Notes under the pieces: model-generated
Told to the model about the DNA's origin: nothing
Seen by the model: the letters and a program-made list of their open reading frames with translations, nothing else
Databases searched by the model: none
Shown: piece by piece, positions 50,730 to 61,600 of the stretch
Layout of the letters: each line of letters begins with the position of its first letter
How positions within the stretch are numbered: position 1 is the stretch's first letter
Assembly (NCBI GenBank): GCA_018673215.1
Contig: JABHDE010000030.1
Location: forward strand, 1-64,000
Source of the DNA: Formosa sp.
GTDB lineage: Bacteria > Bacteroidota > Bacteroidia > Flavobacteriales > Flavobacteriaceae
DNA length: 64,000 bases
Reading direction: 5' to 3'
Program-made: the position numbers and the translations under genes

Positions 50730-51161
50730 ATGAAAGATAAAACGATAGATTATGTTTTAAGAACCACTTGGTTAGCGGTTCAGAAAATGTATAATGAAGA
50801 GGCTTCAGAAAATGGAATTACCATGGCAACAGGTTTCACTCTCTTAAGTGTGGATCCACAAAACGGCACACCTTCTACCTCATTAGGGCCAAAAATGGGA
50901 ATGGAAGCAACGAGCCTATCCAGAATTTTAAAAACATTGGAAAGCTTAAGTCTAATTGAGCGCTTACCAAATCCAGACGATGGTCGTGGTGTGCTCATAC
51001 ATCTGACAGAATCAGGGCTAAAAAACAGAGAGGAAGTTAAACAAATTGTTTTAAAATTTAACAGCGTGATCAAAACTGAAATTTCAGAAGAAAAACTCAG
51101 CCACTTTTACGAAGTATCGGATTCTATTATGAACCTCATATCAAACAAAAAAATATTCTAA
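50730..51161 (+). CDS. MarR-family transcriptional regulator of the beta-oxidation operon
   Basis: The product is 143 aa from ATG 50730 (a TTG reading from 50697 overlaps the promoter). It has the winged-helix core GPKMGMEATSLSRILKTLESLSLIERLPNPDDGRGVLIHLTESG, shown here as the helix and wing. It lies 19 bases before the hydroxyacyl-CoA dehydrogenase gene, so it is very probably the local repressor and controls itself through the twin palindromes upstream. The ligand is inferred, not shown. Confidence 0.9.
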   Translation: MKDKTIDYVLRTTWLAVQKMYNEEASENGITMATGFTLLSVDPQNGTPSTSLGPKMGMEATSLSRILKTLESLSLIERLPNPDDGRGVLIHLTESGLKNREEVKQIVLKFNSVIKTEISEEKLSHFYEVSDSIMNLISNKKIF

Positions 51162-51180
51162 CAACGCTATATATACTTAG

Positions 51181-53589
51181 ATGAAAACAAGACGAATCAA
51201 AAAAATTGCCATTATTGGATCTGGAATCATGGGCAGCGGAATTGCTTGCCATTTTGCCAATATTGGAGTCGATGTATTACTTTTAGATATTGTTCCTAGA
51301 GAACTCAATGACAAAGAAAAGGCGAAAGGCTTTACTTTAGAAGACAAAGTCGTCAGAAACCGATTGGTGAATGAAGCCCTTGCAACCTCTTTAAAATCAA
51401 AGCCCTCTCCTATTTACCATCAAAAATTTGCAGAACGAATTACGACCGGAAACTTGGAAGACGACATCGCAAAAGTAGCCGATGTGGATTGGATCATGGA
51501 AGTGGTGGTTGAACGTTTGGATATCAAAAAAATGGTGTTCGAAAATTTAGAAAAATACCGAACTCCGGGAACTTTAATCACGTCCAATACATCTGGAATT
51601 CCAATAAAATTTATGAGTGAAGGACGCAGTGAAGAGTTTCAAAAGCACTTTTGTGGAACCCACTTTTTTAATCCCGCACGTTATTTACAATTGTTTGAAA
51701 TTATTCCAGGACCAAAAACAGATCCCGAGGTTCTTGAATTCTTAGGAAGCTATGGAGAAAAGTTTTTAGGAAAAACGGCCGTCATCGCCAAAGACACCCC
51801 GGCATTTATCGGAAACCGCATTGGAATTTTTAGTATTATGAGTTTGTTTCATGCCGTTAAAGACATGGGGATGACGGTTGAGGCCGTTGACAAATTAACA
51901 GGCCCCGTCATCGGCAGACCAAAATCAGCCACTTTTAGAACCGTGGATGTTGTTGGTTTGGATACTTTAGTACACGTTGCAAACGGAATTGCTGAAAACT
52001 GTAAAGACGATGAACGCTTAGAATCCTTTCAACTTCCAGACTTTATTAACACCATGGTGGAAAACAAATGGTTAGGCAGTAAAACAGGACAAGGATTCTA
52101 CAAGAAAAATGTATCCGCAGAGGGCAAAAAAGAAATTTTAACTTTAGACCTGAATACACTTGAATACCGCTCGGCTCAAAAAGCAAAATTTGCCACATTA
52201 GAATTAACCAAAACCATTGACAATGTTATCGATCGTTTCAAGGTTTTAGTTGCTGGGAAAGACAAGGCAGGAGAGTTTTACAGAAAAACTTTCGCAGCTT
52301 TATTTTCATATGTATCCAATCGAATTCCAGAAATTTCAGATGATTTATACAAAATTGACGATGCCATGAAAGCTGGGTTTGGTTGGGAGCATGGCCCCTT
52401 CCAAATTTGGGATGCTATTGGAGTAGAAAAAGGAATTGAATTAATGAAAGCAGAAGGCTTAGAACCTGCTGCTTGGGTCAATGAGATGTTAGCATCTGGA
52501 AGCACCTCTTTCTATTCTATCAAAGAAGGAGCAACCTATGCTTACAACATCCCTGAAAAGACACAAGAAAAAATTCCTGGACAAGATAGTTTTATCATCC
52601 TAGATAACATTCGAAAATCAAACGAAGTGTTTAAAAATTCTGGGGTGGTGATTGAGGATTTAGGCGATGGCATTCTCAACTGTGAATTCCGTTCTAAAAT
52701 GAATACCATAGGTGGCGATGTCTTGGCAGGCTTAAATAAAGCCATTGATTTGGCTGAAAAAGATTTTGCTGGTTTAGTCGTTGGAAATCAAGGAGCCAAT
52801 TTTTCTGTAGGAGCCAATATTGGAATGATCTTTATGATGGCTGTCGAGCAAGAATATGACGAGCTTAATATGGCAATTAAATACTTTCAAGATACCATGA
52901 TGCGCATGCGCTATTCCTCCATACCAACAGTAGCCGCACCACACGGAATGGCTTTAGGAGGAGGATGTGAATTGTCGCTTCACGCAGACAAAATAGTCGC
53001 TGCAGCAGAAACCTATATGGGACTTGTAGAGTTTGGTGTTGGGGTGATCCCTGGCGGAGGAGGTTCAAAAGAAATGGCACTTAGAGCATCCGATACCTTC
53101 CAAAAAGGAGACGTTCAATTGAATGTATTGCAAGAACATTTTTTAACCATTGGGATGGCAAAAGTATCAACTTCGGCATATGAAGCATTCGACTTAAACC
53201 TTTTGCAAAAAGGGAAAGATGTGGTCGTCGTTAATAAACATAGACAAATAGCCCTAGCAAAACAACATGCTAAACTAATGGCAGAAAGTGGATACACACA
53301 ACCCATCATGAGAACCGATGTAAAAGTATTGGGCAAACAAGCCTTAGGGATGTTCTTAGTAGGAACAGACTCCATGCAGGATAGCAATTATATTTCGGAA
53401 CACGATATGAAAATAGCAAACAAACTAGCCTATGTGATGGCTGGAGGAGATTTGTCTGAACCCACATTTGTATCTGAACAATATTTATTAGATATAGAAC
53501 GTGAAGCATTTTTAAGCTTATGTACTGAACGTAAAACACTAGAACGCATACAGCATATGTTGACGACGGGGAAACCATTGAGAAACTAA
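51181..53589 (+). CDS. Bifunctional 3-hydroxyacyl-CoA dehydrogenase / enoyl-CoA hydratase
   Basis: The product is 802 aa. The N-terminal NAD-binding domain has IIGSGIMGSGIA (G13-x-G15-x-x-G18) and the active-site His in CGTHFFNPARYLQLFE, followed by a second dehydrogenase domain. The C-terminal hydratase domain (about 520-720) has HGMALGGGCELSLH and VEFGVGVIPGGGGSKE. This dehydrogenase-first order is the reverse of E. coli FadB and is the usual Bacteroidota type. It carries out steps two and three of beta-oxidation. The thiolase follows after 107 bases. Confidence 0.94.
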   Translation: MKTRRIKKIAIIGSGIMGSGIACHFANIGVDVLLLDIVPRELNDKEKAKGFTLEDKVVRNRLVNEALATSLKSKPSPIYHQKFAERITTGNLEDDIAKVADVDWIMEVVVERLDIKKMVFENLEKYRTPGTLITSNTSGIPIKFMSEGRSEEFQKHFCGTHFFNPARYLQLFEIIPGPKTDPEVLEFLGSYGEKFLGKTAVIAKDTPAFIGNRIGIFSIMSLFHAVKDMGMTVEAVDKLTGPVIGRPKSATFRTVDVVGLDTLVHVANGIAENCKDDERLESFQLPDFINTMVENKWLGSKTGQGFYKKNVSAEGKKEILTLDLNTLEYRSAQKAKFATLELTKTIDNVIDRFKVLVAGKDKAGEFYRKTFAALFSYVSNRIPEISDDLYKIDDAMKAGFGWEHGPFQIWDAIGVEKGIELMKAEGLEPAAWVNEMLASGSTSFYSIKEGATYAYNIPEKTQEKIPGQDSFIILDNIRKSNEVFKNSGVVIEDLGDGILNCEFRSKMNTIGGDVLAGLNKAIDLAEKDFAGLVVGNQGANFSVGANIGMIFMMAVEQEYDELNMAIKYFQDTMMRMRYSSIPTVAAPHGMALGGGCELSLHADKIVAAAETYMGLVEFGVGVIPGGGGSKEMALRASDTFQKGDVQLNVLQEHFLTIGMAKVSTSAYEAFDLNLLQKGKDVVVVNKHRQIALAKQHAKLMAESGYTQPIMRTDVKVLGKQALGMFLVGTDSMQDSNYISEHDMKIANKLAYVMAGGDLSEPTFVSEQYLLDIEREAFLSLCTERKTLERIQHMLTTGKPLRN

Positions 53590-53696
53590 AGTGATGAATA
53601 AAAATGACTTAAGATTAAATGACATAAGACCACAAGACTGTTAGTAAAGTCTTACTTAATAAGTCTATTTAATTTATAAGTCAAAAAAAAAAAGAT

Positions 53697-54890
53697 ATGA
53701 ATAAAACCGCTTACATCGTAAAAGCCTACAGAACCGCCGTAGGAAAAGCACCAAAAGGTGTATTCCGTTTTAAAAGAACGGATGAATTAGCCGCAGAAAC
53801 CATCAAATATATGATGAAAGAATTGCCTGATTTAGACCCAAAACGTATAGACGATGTCATTGTTGGAAATGCCATGCCAGAAGGATCTCAAGGGCTAAAT
53901 ATGGCACGACTCATTTCATTAATGGGATTAGATATTGTCGATGTTCCAGGAGTGACTGTCAATCGTTTTTGCTCGTCCGGAATCGAAACCATTGGAATGG
54001 CGACAGCAAAAATTCAAGCTGGAATGGCCGATTGTATCATTGCTGGAGGAGCTGAAAGTATGAGCAGTGTACCAATGACAGGGTACAAACCAGAACTTAA
54101 TTATGATATTGTAAAAGCAGGTCATGAAGATTATTATTGGGGCATGGGAAACACAGCCGAAGCAGTAGCTAATCAGTTCAAAATATCTCGTGAAGATCAA
54201 GACGAGTTCGCTTATAATTCCCATATGAAAGCCTTACGAGCGCAAGCAGAAAACCGTTTTCAGGATCAGATTGTTCCGATTGATGTCGAACAAACATATA
54301 TTGATGCCAACGGGAAAAAAGCAACCAGATCCTATACTGTCACAAAGGATGAAGGCCCAAGAGCTGGAACAAGCAAAGAAGCCCTCGCAAAACTGAGAGC
54401 CGTATTTGCTGCAGGTGGAAGTGTCACAGCAGGAAATTCATCGCAAATGAGTGATGGGGCAGCTTTTGTCATGGTCATGAGTGAAGACATGGTAAAAGAA
54501 TTAAACCTAGAACCAATTGCACGATTGGTTAACTATGCTGCCGCAGGTGTTGAGCCAAGAATTATGGGAATTGGTCCTGTTAAAGCGATTCCAAAAGCCT
54601 TAAAACAAGCCGGTTTAAAACAAGACGATCTGTCTATAATTGAACTCAATGAAGCCTTTGCATCTCAATCCTTAGCAGTTATAAGAGAATTAAACCTTAA
54701 CCCAGACATCATCAATCCAAATGGAGGGGCAATCTCTTTAGGACACCCCCTAGGTTGCACAGGAGCAAAACTATCGGTTCAATTGTTTGATGAAATGCGA
54801 AAACAAAAAATGCAAGGAAAATATGGAGCCGTCACCATGTGTGTCGGAACAGGACAAGGGGCTTGTGGGATTTTTGAGTTCTTAAAATAA
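53697..54890 (+). CDS. Acetyl-CoA C-acyltransferase (thiolase)
   Basis: The enzyme cleaves 3-ketoacyl-CoA to acetyl-CoA and a shortened acyl-CoA. The product is 397 aa. The acyl-enzyme Cys is C92 (VNRFCSSGIET), the catalytic His is H350 (SLGHPLGCTG), and the second Cys is C382 (TMCVGTGQGACG). In the operon it sits between the hydratase/dehydrogenase and the acyl-CoA dehydrogenase, matching the pathway. The 107-base gap upstream contains AT-rich short repeats but no terminator. Confidence 0.95.
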   Translation: MNKTAYIVKAYRTAVGKAPKGVFRFKRTDELAAETIKYMMKELPDLDPKRIDDVIVGNAMPEGSQGLNMARLISLMGLDIVDVPGVTVNRFCSSGIETIGMATAKIQAGMADCIIAGGAESMSSVPMTGYKPELNYDIVKAGHEDYYWGMGNTAEAVANQFKISREDQDEFAYNSHMKALRAQAENRFQDQIVPIDVEQTYIDANGKKATRSYTVTKDEGPRAGTSKEALAKLRAVFAAGGSVTAGNSSQMSDGAAFVMVMSEDMVKELNLEPIARLVNYAAAGVEPRIMGIGPVKAIPKALKQAGLKQDDLSIIELNEAFASQSLAVIRELNLNPDIINPNGGAISLGHPLGCTGAKLSVQLFDEMRKQKMQGKYGAVTMCVGTGQGACGIFEFLK

Positions 54891-54910
54891 ATAGAATTAA
54901 GATTATTAGA

Positions 54911-55010
54911 ATTAAGTACTAAGACGTTGCAATTCCGTTTTATGCATACTTCTAAATTTAACTAGAAATAAATAAAATAATAAACAAATTAATTATTAAG
55001 TACAAAGACG
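54911..55010. repeat. Imperfect direct repeat in the thiolase/acyl-CoA dehydrogenase gap
   Basis: ATTAAGTACTAAGACG (54911-54926) and ATTAAGTACAAAGACG (54995-55010) match at 15 of 16 positions, 84 bases apart. The gap is 176 bases, long for an operon interior. It may be a dispersed intergenic element or a remnant. Confidence 0.45.
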
Positions 55011-55066
55011 AAAGTTCTCTAGCTAGACATCTTAATAATTATACTAAAAACTTAATACTAAAGAGG

Positions 55067-56875
55067 ATGGAAGCAAACGACAAACAACTACTCAGAGGAG
55101 GTCAATTCTTAGTGAAAGAAACAAAATGCGAAGATGTATTTACTCCTGAAGATTTTACGGAAGAGCAAACAATGATGAAAGAAGCGGTGATGGAATTTAA
55201 TGACCGTGAAATCATACCTCATAAAACACGTTTTGAAACTAAAGATTTTGCTTTGACAGAAGAATGTATGCGCAAAGCTGGTGATCTAGGGTTTTTGAGT
55301 GTAGCGGTCCCCGAAGCCTTTGGGGGGATGGGAATGGGATTTGTATCAACGGTATTAACTTGTGATTACATCTCTAGCGGTACAGGGTCATTTAGCACGG
55401 CTTTTGGAGCACATACTGGCATTGGTACTATGCCAATCACACTATATGGTACCGATGAGCAGAAACAAAAATATGTTCCAAAATTAGCTTCTGGTGAATG
55501 GTTTGGCGCCTATTGCCTCACAGAACCTGGAGCTGGTTCGGATGCCAATTCGGGAAAAACTACGGCCGAATTATCTAAAGATGGAAAGTCCTATAAAATC
55601 AATGGTCAAAAAATGTGGATCTCCAATGCAGGATTCTGTAGTGTGATGATCGTATTTGCACGGATTGAAAATGATAAAAACATCACTGGGTTTATTGTTG
55701 AATATGATAGTGAAAAGCCAAATGGAATTGTTTTAGGAGAAGAAGAACACAAATTAGGAATCCGTGCCTCCTCTACTCGTCAAGTATTTTTTAATGACAC
55801 TGTTGTCCCTATAGAGAATATGTTAGCAGGGCGTGGAGAAGGATTTAAAATTGCTATGAACTCTCTCAATGTAGGACGCATCAAATTGGCAGCGGCCTGT
55901 TTAGATTCTCAAAGACGAATTTTAAATATCGCCGTAAATTATGCCAAGGAACGCAAACAATTCAAAACATCAATCGCAGACTTTGGGGCTATTAAAGTAA
56001 AATTAGCGGAGATGTCTGCCAGTGCTTATGCAGGAGAGTCTGCTACCTACAGAGCTGCAAAAGATATTGAAGACCGAATCGCATTACGTGAAGCAGCTGG
56101 AAACACACACCAAGAAGCTGAACTTAAGGGAGTTGAAGAATATGCTATTGAATGCTCTATATTAAAAGTAGCGGTTTCTGAGGATGTGCAAAACTGTGCT
56201 GATGAAGGAATACAAATTTTTGGTGGCATGGGATTTTCAGAAGAAACACCCATGGAATCTGCTTGGAGAGATGCTAGAATAGCGCGTATTTACGAAGGAA
56301 CCAATGAAATTAACAGAATGCTCTCAGTGGGGATGCTTGTCAAAAAAGCCATGAAAGGGCATGTCGATTTATTAGGACCTGCTTCAAAAGTTCAAGAAGA
56401 ACTCATGGGAATTCCTTCTTTTGAAACACCAGATTACTCTGAATTATTTTCAGAAGAAAAGGAGATGATAAAGAAATTGAAAAAAACATTTTTAATGGTA
56501 GCCGGAGGTGCAGTTCAAAAATATGGCCCTCAACTCGAAGAGCACCAACAGTTATTAATTGCTGCTGCAGATATTTTAATAGAGATCTATATGGCAGAGT
56601 CGGCCATTTTAAGAACTGAGAAAAACGTGAAGCGTACAAGTGAAAAAGAACAATCGGCACAAATAGCGATGGCTAAATTATATTTATACCACGCGGTTGA
56701 TATTGTTGAAGAAAAAGGGAAAGAAAGCATCATCTCTTTTGCTGAAGGCGACGAACAACGCATGATGTTAATGGGACTGAAACGTTTTACAAAATACACA
56801 AATTACCCTGATATTGTAGATTTACGTATCGAAATTGCAGAAAAAGTCAAAGAAGAAAATGGCTATTGTTTTTAA
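55067..56875 (+). CDS. Acyl-CoA dehydrogenase, long (VLCAD-like) form
   Basis: This flavoenzyme catalyses the first oxidation step. The product is 602 aa, about 200 longer than the minimal ACAD. The core has YCLTEPGAGSDAN for FAD and substrate, QKMWISNAGF, the catalytic Glu in RIYEGTNEINRM, and QIFGGMGFSEE. A helical C-terminal extension (about 440-600) resembles the one in very-long-chain enzymes that pairs with membranes. It is the last gene of the marR operon, closed by a strong terminator. Confidence 0.92.
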   Translation: MEANDKQLLRGGQFLVKETKCEDVFTPEDFTEEQTMMKEAVMEFNDREIIPHKTRFETKDFALTEECMRKAGDLGFLSVAVPEAFGGMGMGFVSTVLTCDYISSGTGSFSTAFGAHTGIGTMPITLYGTDEQKQKYVPKLASGEWFGAYCLTEPGAGSDANSGKTTAELSKDGKSYKINGQKMWISNAGFCSVMIVFARIENDKNITGFIVEYDSEKPNGIVLGEEEHKLGIRASSTRQVFFNDTVVPIENMLAGRGEGFKIAMNSLNVGRIKLAAACLDSQRRILNIAVNYAKERKQFKTSIADFGAIKVKLAEMSASAYAGESATYRAAKDIEDRIALREAAGNTHQEAELKGVEEYAIECSILKVAVSEDVQNCADEGIQIFGGMGFSEETPMESAWRDARIARIYEGTNEINRMLSVGMLVKKAMKGHVDLLGPASKVQEELMGIPSFETPDYSELFSEEKEMIKKLKKTFLMVAGGAVQKYGPQLEEHQQLLIAAADILIEIYMAESAILRTEKNVKRTSEKEQSAQIAMAKLYLYHAVDIVEEKGKESIISFAEGDEQRMMLMGLKRFTKYTNYPDIVDLRIEIAEKVKEENGYCF

Positions 56876-56895
56876 GCAATACTTTTTAAATAGAG

Positions 56896-56930
56896 AAACG
56901 TCTCAAAGTAGTTTGAGGCGTTTTTTTTTG
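56896..56930 (+). terminator. Intrinsic terminator of the beta-oxidation operon
   Basis: The hairpin AAACGTCTCAAA / TTTGAGGCGTTT (56896-56907 and 56912-56923) has one G-U pair and a GTAG loop, then a run of T. It lies 20 bases after the acyl-CoA dehydrogenase stop. Confidence 0.88.
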
Positions 56931-56988
56931 CAAAAACTACAGACTGAGAGTGCTGCATTTAAAAATTGTTTAACTTTATAAAAAAAAT

Positions 56989-58635
56989 ATGAAGACCAAA
57001 TCTTTTTTATTAATCCTAATTTTATTACCGAGTGTTTCTATTAACGGTCAAAATTTAAAATCAGACCAAAACACCTTTACACGTCAAGATACATTGAGAG
57101 GGAGCATCACTGCTGAACGTGATTGGTGGGACTTAAATTATTACCATTTAGATATTGTTGTAAATCCAAAAGCAAAGTCCATTAAAGGAAAAAATACCAT
57201 TCGTTATACTATTCTTAAAGCTAATCAAACCCTTCAAATTGATTTACAAAATCCTATGAAACTGACCAAAGCTGTTCAAGATGGTGTAGAATTAGAGTTC
57301 GTAACAGAGGGCAACGCACATTTTATCAGCTTAATAAAACCACAGACTGCCATTGGTTTACAAGAAGAAATTGAAATTTTTTATGAAGGCAATCCACGAG
57401 TCGCCGTAAGAGCACCGTGGGATGGTGGTATATCTTGGAAAAAAGACAAAAACGGCATAGATTTTATTGCCTCTTCTTGTCAAGGTTTAGGTGCTAGTGT
57501 ATGGTGGCCAAACAAGGACCATATGTATGATGAAGTGGACAGCATGAAAATTAGTGTGAATGTTCCAAAACATTTGATGAACATCTCAAACGGAAGACTT
57601 GAATCTGTCGATAAAAAAGATGATGAAACCACAACTTACAACTGGGTCGTAACAAATCCTATTAATAATTATGGAGTGAACATTAATATTGGAGATTATG
57701 TGCATTTCTCTGAGGTTTATGAAGGTGAAAAAGGCCCTCTAGATATGGACTACTATGTTTTAAGAGACCATTTAGAAAAAGCAAAAAAACAATTCAAAGA
57801 TGCCCCCAAAATGATGAAAGCCTTTGAACATTGGTTTGGTCCCTACCCTTTTTATGAGGATAGTTTTAAGTTGGTGGAAGTCCCCTACTTAGGCATGGAA
57901 CACCAAAGCTCTGTAACTTATGGAAATCAATTTAAACAAGGGTATTTGGGTAGAGATATATCAGGAACTGGTTGGGGATTAAAATTTGATTTTATTATCA
58001 TTCACGAATCCGGTCATGAATGGTTTGCAAATAACATTACTTACAAAGATGCAGCGGACATGTGGATTCACGAAGGGTTTACGGCCTATTCAGAAAACCT
58101 GTTTTTAGATTATTACTTTGGATCAGAAGCTTCGGCAGATTATGTCATTGGAACCAGAAGAAATATTCAAAATGACAAACCAATTATTGGAGTCTACGAT
58201 GTAAATTCTGAAGGTTCGTCAGACATGTATTACAAAGGTGCCAATATGTTACACACACTACGTCACCTCGTAAATGATGACGAAAAATGGCGACAACTAT
58301 TAAGAGGTCTGAATGAGACTTTTTACCACCAAACCGTCACCACTCAAGAAATTGAAAACTATTTGAGTGAATTTTCAGGACTAAATCTATCCGCATTTTT
58401 CAACCAATACCTTCGGGATGTTCGAGTTCCAACTTTAGAGTATTCAATAATAAATAAACAACTCCAGTACCGATGGAACAATGTTGTCGAGAATTTTGAA
58501 ATGCCTATTGAAATTAAAATCAATCAAGAAGCTCTATGGCTCTACCCTACTGTCGATTGGAAAAAAATGAAAATCAATTCCAAACAAATTAGTATCGACA
58601 GAGACTACTATATCAACTACAAACAACTAAATTAA
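56989..58635 (+). CDS. Exported M1-family metallopeptidase
   Basis: The product is 548 aa with a signal peptide (about 1-20). The zinc site is H339-E-S-G-H343-E with the third ligand Glu362 in HEGFTAYSE, exactly the HExxH-x18-E pattern. The substrate-anchoring element is GMEHQ in place of GAMEN. It is short for an aminopeptidase (most are 850 or more), lacking the large C-terminal ARM domain, as in many Bacteroidota M1 proteins. It is 12 bases upstream of the BNR-repeat gene, so they are probably an operon. Confidence 0.93.
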   Translation: MKTKSFLLILILLPSVSINGQNLKSDQNTFTRQDTLRGSITAERDWWDLNYYHLDIVVNPKAKSIKGKNTIRYTILKANQTLQIDLQNPMKLTKAVQDGVELEFVTEGNAHFISLIKPQTAIGLQEEIEIFYEGNPRVAVRAPWDGGISWKKDKNGIDFIASSCQGLGASVWWPNKDHMYDEVDSMKISVNVPKHLMNISNGRLESVDKKDDETTTYNWVVTNPINNYGVNINIGDYVHFSEVYEGEKGPLDMDYYVLRDHLEKAKKQFKDAPKMMKAFEHWFGPYPFYEDSFKLVEVPYLGMEHQSSVTYGNQFKQGYLGRDISGTGWGLKFDFIIIHESGHEWFANNITYKDAADMWIHEGFTAYSENLFLDYYFGSEASADYVIGTRRNIQNDKPIIGVYDVNSEGSSDMYYKGANMLHTLRHLVNDDEKWRQLLRGLNETFYHQTVTTQEIENYLSEFSGLNLSAFFNQYLRDVRVPTLEYSIINKQLQYRWNNVVENFEMPIEIKINQEALWLYPTVDWKKMKINSKQISIDRDYYINYKQLN

Positions 58636-58647
58636 AAACATTTTCTA

Positions 58648-61600
58648 ATGAGAACCATACTATCAATCTTACTATTAGTGTTCAGTTTAAATGGAGTCGC
58701 ACAAGAATTCTCCATGGAACTTCTTAAAAACAAAACCCCAAGAAATATTGGTCCAGGCGGTATGTCTGGACGGGTGACTTCCATAGATGTAGTTCATGCC
58801 AATACAGACATCATGTATGCTGGAACGGCTTCAGGTGGTTTATGGAAATCCACTTCTGGAGGCATCAAATGGGTACCTATTTTCGATAATGAAGCGACCG
58901 CCTCTATTGGTGCTGTTGCCGTTCAACAATCCAATCCTAGTGTCATTTGGGTCGGAACAGGCGAAGGCAATCCTCGTAACAGTATAAATGGCGGTTATGG
59001 TATTTATAAATCCTTGGATGGTGGTAAAAACTGGATGTTGATGGGCTTAGAAAAAACACGTCATATCCATCGTGTCATTATTGACCCTACAAATCCGAAT
59101 ACAGTATATGCCGCAGCGATTGGATCTCCTTGGGGAGAACATCCTGAACGTGGGGTATATAAAACCATTGATGGCGGTAAAACATGGAATAAAATATTAT
59201 ATACAAATCAAAAAAGTGGCGCAGCAGATTTGGTGATGGACCCTCAAAACCCCAATAAGTTAATCGCTGCCATGTGGGAACACAAACGCGACCCTTGGTT
59301 TTTCAACTCTGGTGGAGAAGGCTCTGGACTGTACAGCACCTATGATGGGGGCGAAACATGGAAAAAAATAACGTCTGAAGATGGATTACCTGAAGGGAAT
59401 TTGGGTCGAATTGGTGTAGCAATTGCTCCCAGTAAACCAGATATCATTTATGCTCTGATCGAAGCAAAAAAGAACGCTCTGTACAAAAGTAACGATGGGG
59501 GTGTCAAATGGGAAAAGGTCAGTGATAACATGAACGAAATCGGAAATCGCCCTTTTTATTATGCAGATATTTATGTCGATTCACAAAACGAAAATCGACT
59601 GTATTCAATATTTACTTATGTCAATATCAGTGAAGATGGTGGAAAAAGCTTTGAACAACTCATGCCCGCTTATGGAGTTGATAATGGCATTCACCCAGAC
59701 CATCATGCTTGGTGGATACATCCAACAAATGGTAACTTTATGATTGATGGAAATGATGGCGGTCTAAACATTACTAAAGATGGTGGAGATTCGTGGCGAT
59801 TTATCGGAAATTTGCCCGTAGCACAATTTTACCATATAAATATAGATAATGAATTTCCTTACAATGTGTATGGCGGCATGCAAGACAATGGATCTTGGAG
59901 AGGACCGGCTTATGTGTGGCGTGCACAAGGCATCAGAAATTCATACTGGCAAGAAATTAGTTTTGGAGATGGATTTGATGTGATTCCTGACAAGGACGAT
60001 TCACAATTTGGATGGACCATGAGTCAACAAGGCTATGTGAGTCGTTATGATTGGAAAACAGGAAATAATTATATTGTACGACCTACCCACCCAGATGCGG
60101 ATGTGACCCTTCGTTTTAATTGGAATGCAGCGATTAATATTGATCCCTATTCAAATAGTACGCTGTACTTTGGAAGTCAATTTGTTCATAAATCAACCGA
60201 TAAAGGCGAGACATGGAGTATTATTTCTCCAGACTTATCTACGAATGACCCAGATAAATTAAAACAGCACGAAAGTGGTGGATTGACTATGGATGCCACT
60301 GGAGCTGAGAACCATTGTACCATTTTAGTGATCGAACCCTCAGAAGTGGAAGCCAATATGCTTTGGGTGAGTACTGACGATGGACGTGTGCACTATACCC
60401 AAGATGGAGGATCTCAATGGACAGAAGTTTCTAAAAACATTAAAGGATTGCCAAAAGGGAGTTGGATTCCACAAATCAAAGCATCTAAAACAAATAAGGG
60501 CGAAGCGCTTTTAATCGCCAATGATTATAGACGTTTTAACTACACCCCTTACGCATATCGCACAAAAAACTACGGCAAATCATGGGAGCGAATTGTCGAT
60601 GCATCAGATGTAAAGAGCTATACTTTATCAATTGTTGAAGATGCTGAAGAACCTAATTTATTATTTTTAGGAACAGATGATGGACTTTATATTTCTATTG
60701 ATAGCGGAGCCAAATGGACCAAATGGATGGAAGGGTTTCCAACTGTATCTGTGAAGGATTTAATAATTCACCCTCGTGAACATGATTTAGTCATTGGAAC
60801 CTTTGGACGAGCTGCTTGGGTTTTAGATGATATTCGTCCATTGAGAGCTCTCGCAAAAAATCAAAATTTACTTAAAAAAACAGTTCACTTATTTGAAACA
60901 CCTACGGCCTATCAAGCAGCCTATCAACAACCTACAGGCAGTCGATTTGGAGGAGATGCCATGTTTAATGGAGAAAATAGAGACAGTGGTGCACAGTTTT
61001 CATATTATGTGAAAGTTCAAAAAAACAACTCAAAAGCAGACGAAAACGAAGATAAAAATAAGGAAGAAGACCAAAAAGAAACAACAGAGGTCAAATGGGA
61101 TTCTTTACAGCTTCAACTATTTGATGGTGAACGCCTCATACGAACCCTCAAAAAAAAGGCACCTAAAGACGATGGAATTCATTTTTTGAGATGGAATATG
61201 GATGAAAAGGGTGTTGAAAGACCTTCTAAAAAAATACAAAAATCGAAACGTGAACCTTCTGGAGTCCAAGTCATGCCTGGATCCTACCGTGCGGTACTTC
61301 GTTATGGTGACCAAAATTCGGAGACTATTATTAAAGTCAAGAGCGACCCACGAATCCCCTACAATGTCCAAGCAAGGCAAGCAGTGTACGATGCACTAAA
61401 GGAGTTTGAACACCAGCAAGAAACAATGCGTAAAGCAGTTAAACAACTCGTAGAAAGTAAAAATATCGTTTCTGAGTTTTCCGAAAAACTATCAAAAAAA
61501 GACAAAAAGTTAAATAAAGAAGCTCTTAAAAAATGTAAAGAACTCACTGAAAAAATAGACTCACTTTTAGCGCTATACTTTGGAAAAGAAGATAAACGCC

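Noticed and set aside
53306-53578. Minus-strand open frames inside the hydroxyacyl-CoA dehydrogenase gene
   Set aside because: Shadows of a strongly supported gene; hydrophobic but without any family pattern.
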